From NCBI RefSeq assembly GCF_027451485.1, contig NZ_DAIDJE010000009.1, positions 1 to 64,000 of the forward strand: a DNA stretch of 64,000 nt, read 5' to 3'. This stretch comes from Bradyrhizobium sp. Its GTDB lineage: Bacteria > Pseudomonadota > Alphaproteobacteria > Rhizobiales > Xanthobacteraceae. Below the pieces are notes generated by a model. That model saw only the letters and a list, made by a program, of their open reading frames with translations. It made no database searches and was not told the DNA's origin. This document shows, in pieces, positions 16,381 to 25,340 of this stretch (position 1 is its first letter; every line of letters starts with the position of its first letter). The translations under genes were made by a program, and so were the position numbers.

Positions 16381-16905
16381 ATGTCGAAATCGCACGATCA
16401 CGATCATGGTCACGATCATTTGGCGCATTCGCATGATCCCGGTCAGCGCTGGAAGCATGATGGCGTCCGGGTCATTCCCGGCAATCAGCTCGATCCCAAC
16501 GTGCCGTCGACGGCCGGCATGGACCGTAAGGCCGCGATCAATTTCGCGCGCGTAGGTGCCCAGAAGTTGTGGGCAGGAACGGTCACGATCAAGCCGGACG
16601 CCAAGACAGGCGCGCACCATCACGGCCATCTCGAAAGCATCATCTACGTCGTCAGGGGCAAGGCGCGGATGCGCTGGGGTGATCATCTCGAATTCACGGC
16701 CGAGGCAAATCCAGGCGATTTCATTTTCGTTCCGCCTTACGTGCCGCATCAGGAGATCAACGCCAGTCCCGATGAGCCGCTGGAGTGTGTGCTGGTGCGG
16801 AGCGATGGCGAGGCGGTCGCGATCAACCTCGACATTGAACCGGTCGAGAAGCCGGAAAAGGTGCTGTGGGTCGATCCCGTGCACCGCGATCCCAAAGACG
16901 CTTAA
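16381..16905 (+). CDS. Cupin-domain protein with His-rich N-terminus
   Basis: This encodes a 174-residue single-domain cupin. The metal-binding motif G-A-H-H-H-G-H-L-E-S-I-I-Y-V-V-x-G and the second motif GDFIFVPPYVPHQEIN are intact. The N-terminus (HDHDHGHDHLAHSHD) is unusually rich in histidine and could bind or buffer a transition metal such as zinc or nickel. It has no signal peptide. Cupins range from isomerases to dioxygenases, so the reaction is not predictable. Confidence 0.82.
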   Translation: MSKSHDHDHGHDHLAHSHDPGQRWKHDGVRVIPGNQLDPNVPSTAGMDRKAAINFARVGAQKLWAGTVTIKPDAKTGAHHHGHLESIIYVVRGKARMRWGDHLEFTAEANPGDFIFVPPYVPHQEINASPDEPLECVLVRSDGEAVAINLDIEPVEKPEKVLWVDPVHRDPKDA

Positions 16906-17109
16906 GCAGACACGCACTAACACGCTCGAACACGACGTCGTGACTGCGTGCGTCGCCGCAGGATTGACCTTGCGGCGCTCGATATCTTCCGGCGCGAAAA
17001 GACGTCTGCTAAATTGCTGACAGGCTCGAGAAATAGCGATTTCATTAGACGAAAAAACGCGAATTTCAGGATTCGCGAGGCAAACATCGAAAAAATTCGG
17101 AGAGAAGCC

Positions 17110-18144
17110 GTGACGCAATCCAATGAATTGCTCGCCAACCAGCCGCTCGTGCGTCGCACCCTCATCAAGGGCGCAGGTCTCGGCCTCGTCGCTGGAAGCC
17201 TTTCGGTTGCGCTGCCTGCGCGAAGCGCGAGTGCTGCGGACGGCGATATCTGGAGTGGCGAATATTGGACCAAGAAGGGCGATGTGCCCTTGTGGATGTT
17301 CCGCAAGCGCGTCGGCGCGCCGAAAGCCGGCGAGCCGTCCAAGCCCGTGCTGTTCTTCGTGCACGGCTCATCGGTGACGTCGCGCGCCTTTGATCTCCAC
17401 GTCCCAGGGCATGGCGAGTATTCGGTGATGGACGCGTTCGCCCGCTACGGCTTCGACTGCTGGACGATGGATCACGAGAACTACGGGAAGTCCGGGCGTA
17501 CTTCCGGCAATTCCGATATCAAGAGCGGCGTCGAAGATCTCAAGGCTGCGGTCGACGTTCTGGCCCGCGAAACCGGACGGCAGAAATATCACTTTCTCGG
17601 CGAATCTTCCGGCGCGATCCGGGCTGGCGCCTTTGCGCAAGTTGCTCCCGACCACGTCGATCGTCTCGTTCTCGCCGCGTTCACCTACAAGGGCACGGGG
17701 TCGCCGACGCTGAGCAAGCGTGCCGAGAAGCTCGACTATTACCGGACGCATAATATGCGTAAGCGTGACCGCGAGATGATTCGTTCGATCGCGACCCGCG
17801 ACAAGCCGGGCACCAGTGAACAGGCAGCCGTCGATGCGTTGGCGGACGTGGAAATGCAGTTCGGCGATCAGATTCCGACTGGCACCTATCTCGACATGAC
17901 GGCCAATCTGCCGCTGGTCGATCCCAAGAAGGTCATGGCGCCGACGCTGCTGATCCGCGGCGAATATGATGGCATCGCCACGGTCGCCGACCTTCAGGAT
18001 TTCTTTGCGCAGCTGCCGAGCGGGGATCGCCAATTCATCATCTTGCCCGGCGTAGCCCACTCGGTCGTGCTCGCCACCAACCGGCAATTGTTCTGGCATG
18101 CGGCCAAGGCGTTCCTGACGATGCCGACGCCGATTGCGACTTAA
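17110..18144 (+). CDS. Exported alpha/beta hydrolase
   Basis: This encodes 344 residues from GTG 17110, which has GGAGAG upstream. The N-terminus LVRRTLIKGAGLGLVAG followed by LPARSASA resembles a twin-arginine (Tat) signal, so export in a folded state is likely. The catalytic triad is visible: Ser166 in GESSG, Asp287 in RGEYDG and His317 in GVAHS, with the oxyanion-hole HGSS motif near residue 83. An in-frame extension to 16948 lacks a ribosome-binding site. A strong terminator follows at 18173-18199. The substrate is unknown. Confidence 0.85.
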   Translation: MTQSNELLANQPLVRRTLIKGAGLGLVAGSLSVALPARSASAADGDIWSGEYWTKKGDVPLWMFRKRVGAPKAGEPSKPVLFFVHGSSVTSRAFDLHVPGHGEYSVMDAFARYGFDCWTMDHENYGKSGRTSGNSDIKSGVEDLKAAVDVLARETGRQKYHFLGESSGAIRAGAFAQVAPDHVDRLVLAAFTYKGTGSPTLSKRAEKLDYYRTHNMRKRDREMIRSIATRDKPGTSEQAAVDALADVEMQFGDQIPTGTYLDMTANLPLVDPKKVMAPTLLIRGEYDGIATVADLQDFFAQLPSGDRQFIILPGVAHSVVLATNRQLFWHAAKAFLTMPTPIAT

Positions 18145-18172
18145 CAAGGTCGGTCTTATCAGGATTTAACGG

Positions 18173-18199
18173 ATGGCCGGGCTCGCTCCCGGCCATTTT
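18173..18199 (+). terminator. Rho-independent terminator after the alpha/beta hydrolase
   Basis: ATGGCCGGG (18173-18181) and CCCGGCCAT (18188-18196) form a perfect 9-bp stem with a 6-nt loop, followed by TTTTC and further pyrimidines. It lies 29 bp after the stop codon at 18144. Confidence 0.85.
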
Positions 18200-18320
18200 C
18201 TTCTCTGCGACAATACGGCCCGCGCACCGGCCTTCAGCCTTAAAATTTTCGATAATCGGGTGTCGGATGTTGTCTCGCTCGTTCGTCCTCCGGCCGAAGT
18301 CATCGAAGGAGAACCCGACC

Positions 18321-18806
18321 ATGTCCAAAATCGCGCCCTGCCTCTGGTTCAACGGCGAAGCCGAGGAAGCCGCAAACTTCTACGTTTCGTTGCTGCCGGA
18401 TTCCCGGATCAACAAGGTTCAACGGAGTCCCGTCGACAATCCCGGCGCCAAGGCCGGATCCGTGCTGGTGGTCAATTTCATCCTGGCCGGCCAGGAGTAC
18501 ATGGCCCTCAATGGCGGGACGCGCTTCGAATATACGCATGCGATTTCATTCAAGGTCGACTGTGCGGATCAGGCCGAGGTCGATCGCCTTTGGAATGGGC
18601 TATCGTCCGGCGGCGAGACGCTGCAATGCGGATGGCTGCGCGATCGCTATGGCGTATCTTGGCAGATCGTGCCGTCCGTGCTGCCGCAACTGCTTGGCGG
18701 ATCGGACGCAGCCGGCGCCAAGCGGGCGATGCAGGCCATTATGGGCATGACCAAGCTCAATATCGACGAATTGCGCGACGCTTACGAGGGCAAGTCGGCC
18801 GCGTGA
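18321..18806 (+). CDS. VOC superfamily protein, PhnB / 3-demethylubiquinone methyltransferase-like fold
   Basis: This encodes a 161-residue protein of the glyoxalase/VOC fold. MSKIAPCLWFNGEAEEAANF and YVSLLP at the start, then Y-T-H-A-I-S-F-K-V-D-C and GWLRDRYGVSWQIVPSVLP, are diagnostic of the PhnB-like family whose database name, 3-demethylubiquinone-9 3-methyltransferase, is not an established activity. ATG 18321 follows AAGGAGAA. Metal-binding positions are only partly conserved, so function is unassigned. Confidence 0.87.
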   Translation: MSKIAPCLWFNGEAEEAANFYVSLLPDSRINKVQRSPVDNPGAKAGSVLVVNFILAGQEYMALNGGTRFEYTHAISFKVDCADQAEVDRLWNGLSSGGETLQCGWLRDRYGVSWQIVPSVLPQLLGGSDAAGAKRAMQAIMGMTKLNIDELRDAYEGKSAA

Positions 18807-19106
18807 TCTTCGCGCTTGAACCGCTGGCGCGCGGCCGATCTCGGGTCGTTCCGGACCAATAGCCGGCGCCGCAATGCGGTCGCTTCGCTGCCGGGGAGCG
18901 AACAAAAAATCGGCCAGATGGCCTTCTAAAGACTTCGGGTGCCCGCCTTCCCAAGTTCGTGCTCCGCTTTAGCGCGCTCCTTTCACGAACTTCGGGAAGT
19001 CGTGGGTCGCGACGACGATTTGCGTGAGTAACGTCAACTGTCCTTGTTTCCGAAACAAAACAAACCAAGCGGATATCAGGGGACTCGTCCGACCTTGCCG
19101 GGACAG
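18807..19106. other. Intergenic region with a hairpin repeat
   Basis: I see no convincing gene in these 300 bases. It holds the inverted repeat at 18947-18999 and leads into the small membrane-protein gene at 19107. Confidence 0.6.
18947..19000. repeat. Intergenic inverted repeat, copy 1
   Basis: CTTCCCAAGTTCGTG (18947-18961) and CACGAACTTCGGGAAG (18984-18999) form a 15-bp stem with one bulged base and a 22-nt loop. The right arm unit CACGAACTTCGGGAAGT recurs at 20803-20819 with one change, where it also takes part in an inverted repeat. No T-run follows. Confidence 0.6.
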
Positions 19107-19349
19107 ATGGGAACCCCGGTTTCCGTGCTGATCGGCTCGGTTATCATTGCCATCGCCATTTTGCTCTCCACGCTGGTCACGGCGGTTGGTACACGCTTCA
19201 GCGGCATGGAAAGCGGGCTCGATGACAATGTGTGGCTGATCGACCGGCTCACCGGCACCGTTTATCGTTGCAAGGCGACCGAGCCTGGCAGGGCCACCTG
19301 CGACGTCGAGACTGCCACCGGCAGCATCGGTGATCACCCCAAGCCTTGA
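19107..19349 (+). CDS. Small single-pass membrane protein, hypothetical
   Basis: The proposed protein is 80 residues from ATG 19107 (TTG 19095 or TTG 19044 are alternatives, and the ribosome-binding site is weak for all). Residues 3-27 form one transmembrane helix (SVLIGSVIIAIAILLSTLV). The rest, LDDNVWLIDRLTGTVYRC followed by a second cysteine, is a short soluble domain with two Cys that could form a periplasmic disulfide. The W-L-I-D-R-x-T-G-x-V-x-x-C pattern is seen in other small rhizobial proteins. Function unknown. Confidence 0.6.
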   Translation: MGTPVSVLIGSVIIAIAILLSTLVTAVGTRFSGMESGLDDNVWLIDRLTGTVYRCKATEPGRATCDVETATGSIGDHPKP

Positions 19350-19412
19350 GCCGCCTGGTCCCTTCGTCCGACGCGCCTGTCGGACCTCGCGAACTCCGGG
19401 TAGATTGCGGCA

Positions 19413-20576
19413 ATGCCGCGCGCCGACACGCCAATACCTTTGAGCAAGGCCGCCGCCAGAGCAATCTGGCTGCGGGCCCAGCAGCTTGATTCCGAAGCTC
19501 CTTTTGGCGAAGGCCCGCAGGCCACCGCGGCCGCAGTCGAGCATCTCGGTTATGTGCAGATCGACACCATCAACGTGATCGAACGCTGCCACCATCACAT
19601 TCTCTGGAACCGGATTCCGGCCTATCGCCGAACCGACCTGCATCAGGCCCAGAGCGTCGACAAAAGCATTTTTGAATACTGGACCCACGCGCTGTCCTAC
19701 GTGCCCGCGAAGGATTTCCGGTTTTTCATCCCCGCCATGAGACGGCACCGGCGCGAGGGCCATCGGTGGTTCAAGGAGGTGAAGCCTGCCGATCTTGCCA
19801 GAGTGCTGCGCTTGTTGAAGAAGGAAGGTGCGCTGACTATCCGCGACATCGAGGATGACGTCCTGGTCGAGAAGGTGCATGCCTGGGCCAGCCGCAAGCC
19901 CTCGAAGCGGGCGTTGCAACTGGCGTTCTACGACGGCCGTGTTACGATCTCCGCGCGAAAGGGCATGCTCAAGACCTATGAACTGATGGACCGGCATTTC
20001 GAATGGGACGAGCCGCCGAAGCCGGCCTCAGCGCGGGAGATTTCCGCATATCTGCTTGATCGTAGCCTTCGCGCACAGGGCGTCGTCAGCCTCGATTCCA
20101 TCTGCCATCTCGATGCTCCGAGCAAGAAGCCGGTCCGGCGATTGATTGACGCGCGAGTTCGCCGCAAGGAGCTTGTTCCCGTCGCGATTGACGGCGCCGG
20201 CAAGCAACAGTATTGGGCGCGGCCAGAGACGCTGGAGGCGGGCGGGACCGGCGCCGGCGAGCGTGTCCACATCTTGTCCCCGTTCGATCCGCTCATCATC
20301 CAGCGCAAGCGGACGCGGCTGATCTTCGGTTATGAGCACGTTTTCGAAGCCTACGTGCCGAAGGAAAAGCGACGCTATGGTTATTTCGCGCTGCCGGTTC
20401 TGGTCGGGGACGAGATCGTCGCTGCGCTCGACCTCAAGACCGACCGACATAACCGGAAAGTGCTGTTGAGGAAATGGACCTGGGTAGGTAGCGCCCCGAG
20501 GGGACCGCGTAAGGGATTAAAGCGGCGCATCGAGGAAGAGCTGCATCGCTTCGAGCGCTTTCAGCTCGGCGAGTGA
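19413..20576 (+). CDS. Winged-helix DNA glycosylase, YcaQ/AlkX-like
   Basis: This encodes a 387-residue protein of the HTH_42 family, whose members excise alkylated bases and unhook interstrand crosslinks. QIDTINVIERCHHH near residue 49 contains the Q-x-D motif used for catalysis. Tandem winged-helix regions follow (ALTIRDIEDDVLVEK; VVSLDSICHLD), then the C-terminal LSPFDPLIIQRKRTRLIFGY block, which is strongly conserved. ATG 19413 has a weak ribosome-binding site. The gene is single. Confidence 0.85.
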   Translation: MPRADTPIPLSKAAARAIWLRAQQLDSEAPFGEGPQATAAAVEHLGYVQIDTINVIERCHHHILWNRIPAYRRTDLHQAQSVDKSIFEYWTHALSYVPAKDFRFFIPAMRRHRREGHRWFKEVKPADLARVLRLLKKEGALTIRDIEDDVLVEKVHAWASRKPSKRALQLAFYDGRVTISARKGMLKTYELMDRHFEWDEPPKPASAREISAYLLDRSLRAQGVVSLDSICHLDAPSKKPVRRLIDARVRRKELVPVAIDGAGKQQYWARPETLEAGGTGAGERVHILSPFDPLIIQRKRTRLIFGYEHVFEAYVPKEKRRYGYFALPVLVGDEIVAALDLKTDRHNRKVLLRKWTWVGSAPRGPRKGLKRRIEEELHRFERFQLGE

Positions 20577-20769
20577 GGTACATCTCGATCCGTCTATTGG
20601 TACCCGCCACCTTGCCCCTGATAGCGGCTTTCCTGGTGTTTGCGGCAGCCACGAGTTGAAGGCCTAGTACCGCAGGATCTGAAATCCCTGCACCACAAGG
20701 GGCGAATTCGGTCAGGGACTTCAGATCGATGAAGCCGTAATAGAATCAACAAATTAGCTAGGGTCCAAG

Positions 20770-20819
20770 ACTTTCCGAAGTTGGCGAAAGTGGGGGCTGG
20801 GACACGAACTTCGGAAAGT
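20770..20819. repeat. Intergenic inverted repeat, copy 2
   Basis: ACTTTCCGAAGTT (20770-20782) and AACTTCGGAAAGT (20807-20819) are a perfect 13-bp inverted repeat around a 24-bp spacer. The right arm with its left flank (CACGAACTTCGGAAAGT, 20803-20819) matches 16 of 17 bases of the arm at 18984-19000. Confidence 0.6.
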
Positions 20820-20926
20820 GGGCGCTAGTTTGCCAATTCCGAAGCGGCTTGGCCCGCCTCGTCGTCTCCATTTTATCTCTCGGCCAGCCAGCCTCCAGGA
20901 AGACTTCATCATGAATTCGTGAGCAG

Positions 20927-20948
20927 TGATAAATATTGACTTTTATCA
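20927..20948. promoter_or_regulatory. Candidate operator of the efflux TetR regulator
   Basis: TGATAAA (20927-20933) and TTTATCA (20942-20948) are perfect 7-bp inverted arms around 8 bp, 48 bp before the adaptor start. The position in an AT-rich promoter-like stretch and the TetR gene at the end of the cluster make an operator plausible. Confidence 0.45.
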
Positions 20949-20995
20949 TTCAATAATCAACACTCCTCAGTGGCTGGAGCCTAGAGGAGTGTCCA

Positions 20996-22102
20996 ATGTT
21001 GGCCCGCTTGATTTTATCAAGTTATTCCAAGCTCTTCGTCGGAATTGCATTGGCAGCCATGGCCGCCGCGTTGGCCGGCTGCAACGATACGGTTGCCGAG
21101 AAGCCGGCGGAATCCCGCCCGGTTCTGGTCGCCACCGTCCATTATGAAGCCCAATCTCCCGAGCGCAGCTTTGTCGGCACGATCAGGCCCCGGATCGAGA
21201 CCGATATAGGCTTTCGCGTTCCCGGGAAGGTGGCGAAGCGGCTGGTCGAGGTTGGCCAGACGGTCGACATCGGCCAGCCGCTCGCCACATTGGACGAGGT
21301 CGATCTGAGGTTGCAGGCCGAGCAGGCCGAGGCGGAATTCACTGCGGCAACCGGCGTGCTGGCCCAGGCGGGCGCCGCCGAGCAGCGCGCCAAGGACCTT
21401 CGCGCCAAGGGCTGGGCCACCGATGCGCAGCTCGATTCGGCCAAGGCTGCGGCCGACGAGGCGCGCGCACGGCTTGACCGCGCCGAGCGTTCGGTCGAGC
21501 TGACGAAGAATTCCCTTTCCTACGCAACGCTTGTGGCGGACAGCCGTGGTGTCGTCACTGCAACGATGATCGAACCTGGCCAGGTGGTTGCCGCGGGTCA
21601 GGCCGCGATCCGCATCGCCCGGCTTGGTGAGAAGGAAGCGGTCGTCGCGATGCCCGAGACCCTTCTCGATCGCGCCAAGTCGGGCGTTGCCACGGTCTCG
21701 CTCTGGTCGGAGCCGGACAAGAAGCACGCAGCGAAGCTGCGCGAGATCGCGCCGTCGGCCGATCCCGTGACGCGAACCTATCTTGCCAAGTTCTCATTGC
21801 CGGATGCGGGCGATGACGTTTCGCTGGGGATGACCGCGATGTTGACGCTGGCTGATCAGCAGACCGAGCGTGTGGCGCGGCTGCCGCTGTCGGCGCTGTA
21901 CAGCCAGGGTGGCGGTCCCTCGCTTTACGTCGTCGATGACAAGGGCGCGATTTCATTGAAGCCGGTCACCGTCAAATCCTACGACAGCAATTGTGTCGTG
22001 ATCTCCGGCGGCGTCGACCAGGGCGCGAAGATCGTCGTGCTCGGTGTGCAGAAGCTCGATCCGAGCCAGAAGGTCCGGGTCGTGTCGTCACTGTCGTTTT
22101 AG
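20996..22102 (+). CDS. RND efflux periplasmic adaptor lipoprotein
   Basis: This encodes a 368-residue membrane-fusion protein. A lipobox, LAGC with Cys29, predicts lipid anchoring to the inner membrane on the periplasmic side. The biotinyl-lipoyl half-motifs (TDIGFRVPGKVAKRLVEVGQ and SRGVVTATMIEPGQVV) flank an alpha-hairpin rich in Ala and Glu (about 100-165), followed by beta-barrel and membrane-proximal domains. GAGGAG precedes ATG 20996. The RND pump gene starts 17 bp downstream. No outer-membrane channel gene is present here, so a TolC-type partner must be encoded elsewhere. Confidence 0.92.
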   Translation: MLARLILSSYSKLFVGIALAAMAAALAGCNDTVAEKPAESRPVLVATVHYEAQSPERSFVGTIRPRIETDIGFRVPGKVAKRLVEVGQTVDIGQPLATLDEVDLRLQAEQAEAEFTAATGVLAQAGAAEQRAKDLRAKGWATDAQLDSAKAAADEARARLDRAERSVELTKNSLSYATLVADSRGVVTATMIEPGQVVAAGQAAIRIARLGEKEAVVAMPETLLDRAKSGVATVSLWSEPDKKHAAKLREIAPSADPVTRTYLAKFSLPDAGDDVSLGMTAMLTLADQQTERVARLPLSALYSQGGGPSLYVVDDKGAISLKPVTVKSYDSNCVVISGGVDQGAKIVVLGVQKLDPSQKVRVVSSLSF

Positions 22103-22118
22103 CCCGACGGAGAGACCG

Positions 22119-25100
22119 ATGAAGCGCTTCAACCTGTCTGCCTGGGCGGTGGGTCATCCCGCATTGGTGTTGTTCCTGATCATCGCACTCGGCGTGGCCG
22201 GCTTCTTCTCCTACGAGAAACTCGGCCGGGCCGAGGATCCCTTCTTCACGGTGAAAGTAGTGAACGTTTCGGTCATGTGGCCGGGCGCGACCGCCAAGGA
22301 GATGCAGGACCAGGTCGCCGACCCCATCGAGAAGAGGATGCAGGAGCTGCCCTATTTCGAGAAGGTGCAGACCTATTCAAAGCCGGGCTTCACGGCCATG
22401 CAGGTCACTTTCCGCGATTCGACGCCGCCGAAAGAGGTGCCGTACCTGTTTTATCTGCTGCGCAAGAAACTCGTCGACGTGCAGGGCCAGCTGCCGTCGG
22501 GAATACTCGGGCCTGTCGTCAACGATGAATTCTCCGACGTCGACTCGATCCTCTACATGATGACGAGTGATGGCGCCGATTATGCTCAGCTCAAGAAGGC
22601 TGCCGAAGGGCTGCGTCAGCGGCTGTTGAAGGTCAACGGCGTGACCAAGGTCGATATCTACGGCACGCAGGACGAGAAGATCTACGTAGAATTCTCGCAT
22701 GCCAAGCTCGCCACGCTCGGCATCACGCCGCAGGCGCTGTTCGACTCGCTTGCGAAGCAGAACAATGTCGTGCCGGCCGGAACGGTGGAGAGCTCTGCGC
22801 AGCGCGTGCCGCTGCGCGTCACGGGCGCGCTCGACGGCGTGAAAGCCGTGGCGGAGACGCCGGTCGAGAGCAACGGCCGCGTCTTCCGTCTTGGCGATAT
22901 TGCCACGGTCAGCCACGGCTATGTCGATCCGCCCAGCTTCGTCGTGCGTCAGGAAGGTAAGCCCGCCATCGGTATCGGCGTGGTCACGGCGAAGGGCGCC
23001 AACATTCTCGAACTCGGCAAGGAGGTGACGGCTGCGACCGACGAATTCATGCGGTCGGTGCCGCAGGGCATCTCCACCGACCGCATCGCCGACCAGCCGG
23101 AAGTGGTCGAGCACGCGGTCGGTGAGTTCGTGCACTCCTTCGTCGAAGCGCTGGCAATCGTGCTGTTCGTCAGCTTTCTGGCGCTCGGTTGGCGCACCGG
23201 CATCGTGGTCGCGCTCTCTGTCCCGCTGGTGCTTGCGATCGTCTTTATTGTGATGGATGCGATGTCGCTCGATCTGCATCGCATCACACTCGGCGCCCTG
23301 ATTATCGCGCTCGGCCTTTTGGTCGATGACGCCATCATCGCGGTCGAGATGATGGTCGTGAAGATGGAGCAGGGATGGGACCGGATCCGCGCGGCGTCCT
23401 TTGCCTGGGAATCCACGGCATTTCCTATGCTGACGGGCACGCTGGTCACCGCGGCCGGTTTTCTACCGATCGGCTTCGCCAATTCGGCGGTCGGCGAATA
23501 TGCCGGCGGCATCTTCTGGATCGTGGCGATTTCGCTGGTTGCGTCCTGGTTTGTCGCCGTGATTTTTACACCCTATATCGGCGTCAAGCTGCTGCCTGAC
23601 GTCAAGATTCATCGGAATCACGATCCGCATGCGATCTACCAGACGCGGGTCTACCGAGCGCTACGCAGCGTGATTCAGTGGTGCGTGAACCACCGCATCA
23701 AGACCGTGTTGGCAACGATCGGCGTGTTCGCCGCCTCAATCGTCGCTTTCGGCCACGTTCAACAGCAGTTCTTCCCGCTGTCCGAGCGCCCGGAACTGTT
23801 CCTGCAACTCCGCCTTCCGGAGGGCACCGCCTTCAATGTCACGGAAAAATCCGTGAAGAAGGCCGAGGAACTGCTTAAGGGCGATCAGGATATTGCAACC
23901 TACACCTCTTACGTAGGACAGGGGTCGCCGCGATTCTGGCTCGGGCTCAATCCCCAACTCCCGAATGAGGCCTTTGCCGAGATCGTGATCGTCGCCAAGG
24001 GCGTCGAGGCGCGCGAACGGATCAAGGCGAAAATCGAGAAGGCAGTCGACGCGGGCGATCTTTCCGAGGCGCGCGTGCGGGTCGACCGCTTCAACTTCGG
24101 GCCGCCGGTCGGATTCCCGGTGCAATTCCGCGTGATCGGGCCGGACCCCAAGATCGTGCGCGAGATCGCCTACAAGGTGCGCGACGTTGTCCGGGAGAAC
24201 AAGAACATCCGGGATCCGCAGCTCGACTGGAACGAACAATCGCCGTATCTCAAGCTCGTCGTCGATCAGGATCGCGCTCGCGCGCTCGGCTTGACCCCGC
24301 AGGACGTGTCGCAAGCGCTGGCCATGCTGATTTCAGGCGTGCCGGTGACGACCGTACGAGACGGCGTCGAGAAAATCGACGTGGTGGCGCGTGCCGTTCC
24401 TTCCGAGCGGCTGGATCTCGGCCATGTCGGCGATCTTACGGTGACCTCGCGCAACGGGGTTGCGGTGCCGCTGACGCAGATTGCCAGGATTGAATACGAT
24501 CATGAGGAGCCGATCATCTGGCGGCGCAACCGCGACATGGCAATCACGGTGCGGGGCGATGTCGTCGACGGTGTTCAGGCGCCTGACGTCACCAACCAGA
24601 TCTGGCCGAAACTTCAGGACATCCGCGACCATCTGGAGCCGGCCTACCGGATCGAACCGGGTGGCGCGTTCGAGGAGTCGGCGAAGGGCAATGCCTCGAT
24701 TTTCGTGCTGTTTCCGCTGATGATCATCGTGATGCTGACGCTCTTGATGATCCAGTTGCAGAGCTTCTCGCGGCTGTTTCTCGTATTTCTGACCGCGCCG
24801 CTCGGCATTGTCGGCGCCTCACTGGGGCTAAACCTCGCCAACAAGCCGTTCGGCTTTGTCGCGCTGCTCGGCCTGATCGCGCTGGCCGGCATGATCATGC
24901 GCAACACCGTGATCCTCGTCGACCAGATCGAAACCGACGTCGCGCATGGTCTGACCCGGCGGCAGGCCATCGTGGAAGCCACCGTGCGGCGCGCACGGCC
25001 GGTGGTGTTGACGGCGCTGGCCGCGATCCTGGCGATGATTCCGCTGTCGCGTTCGGCCTTCTGGGGACCGATGGCAATCACCATTATGGGTGGCCTGTTC

Positions 25101-25259
25101 GTCGCAACGTTCCTGACCTTGCTGTACTTGCCGGGTCTCTATGCGCTCTGGTTCCGTAAAAGTCTTGAAGAAAGCGGCGGAAGCGTTCATGTTGGCCTTG
25201 CGCCGCCGCAAGGGGGCGTCCACCGGCCCGCTTTTCCGTTGGCTGAGGCTGCGGAGTGA
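22119..25259 (+). CDS. RND multidrug efflux pump (HAE1/AcrB family)
   Basis: This encodes a 1046-residue inner-membrane proton antiporter, the full AcrB-family length, with two repeated halves each holding a large periplasmic loop. The N-terminus MKRFNLSAWAVGHPALVLFL begins helix 1, and the proton-relay Asp pair is in GLLVDDAIIAVEMM of helix 4. The C-terminal block GLIALAGMIMRNTVILVDQI is also typical. ATG 22119 is chosen over the longer frame that overlaps the adaptor gene. Substrates are unknown; the sequence is closer to the proteobacterial HAE1 type than to heavy-metal (CusA) pumps. Confidence 0.93.
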   Translation: MKRFNLSAWAVGHPALVLFLIIALGVAGFFSYEKLGRAEDPFFTVKVVNVSVMWPGATAKEMQDQVADPIEKRMQELPYFEKVQTYSKPGFTAMQVTFRDSTPPKEVPYLFYLLRKKLVDVQGQLPSGILGPVVNDEFSDVDSILYMMTSDGADYAQLKKAAEGLRQRLLKVNGVTKVDIYGTQDEKIYVEFSHAKLATLGITPQALFDSLAKQNNVVPAGTVESSAQRVPLRVTGALDGVKAVAETPVESNGRVFRLGDIATVSHGYVDPPSFVVRQEGKPAIGIGVVTAKGANILELGKEVTAATDEFMRSVPQGISTDRIADQPEVVEHAVGEFVHSFVEALAIVLFVSFLALGWRTGIVVALSVPLVLAIVFIVMDAMSLDLHRITLGALIIALGLLVDDAIIAVEMMVVKMEQGWDRIRAASFAWESTAFPMLTGTLVTAAGFLPIGFANSAVGEYAGGIFWIVAISLVASWFVAVIFTPYIGVKLLPDVKIHRNHDPHAIYQTRVYRALRSVIQWCVNHRIKTVLATIGVFAASIVAFGHVQQQFFPLSERPELFLQLRLPEGTAFNVTEKSVKKAEELLKGDQDIATYTSYVGQGSPRFWLGLNPQLPNEAFAEIVIVAKGVEARERIKAKIEKAVDAGDLSEARVRVDRFNFGPPVGFPVQFRVIGPDPKIVREIAYKVRDVVRENKNIRDPQLDWNEQSPYLKLVVDQDRARALGLTPQDVSQALAMLISGVPVTTVRDGVEKIDVVARAVPSERLDLGHVGDLTVTSRNGVAVPLTQIARIEYDHEEPIIWRRNRDMAITVRGDVVDGVQAPDVTNQIWPKLQDIRDHLEPAYRIEPGGAFEESAKGNASIFVLFPLMIIVMLTLLMIQLQSFSRLFLVFLTAPLGIVGASLGLNLANKPFGFVALLGLIALAGMIMRNTVILVDQIETDVAHGLTRRQAIVEATVRRARPVVLTALAAILAMIPLSRSAFWGPMAITIMGGLFVATFLTLLYLPGLYALWFRKSLEESGGSVHVGLAPPQGGVHRPAFPLAEAAE

Positions 25260-25340
25260 TTTGAACATCGACGCAGGTGGGGTGTTGTTTGCAAAGGGCC
25301 TGCCCGATCGCCGATCGAGCAGGATGAATCGAGTGCGAAA

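Larger units (their letters stand above)
20577..20995. other. Intergenic region upstream of the RND efflux genes
   Basis: There is no convincing gene in these 419 bases. They hold a second hairpin repeat (20770-20819), an AT-rich stretch with an inverted repeat (20927-20948) and GAGGAG before the adaptor start at 20996. Confidence 0.6.

Noticed and set aside
16252..17364. Minus-strand reading frame of 370 codons over the FKBP, cupin and hydrolase genes
   Set aside because: It spans three well-supported plus-strand genes and the gaps between them; no family resemblance.
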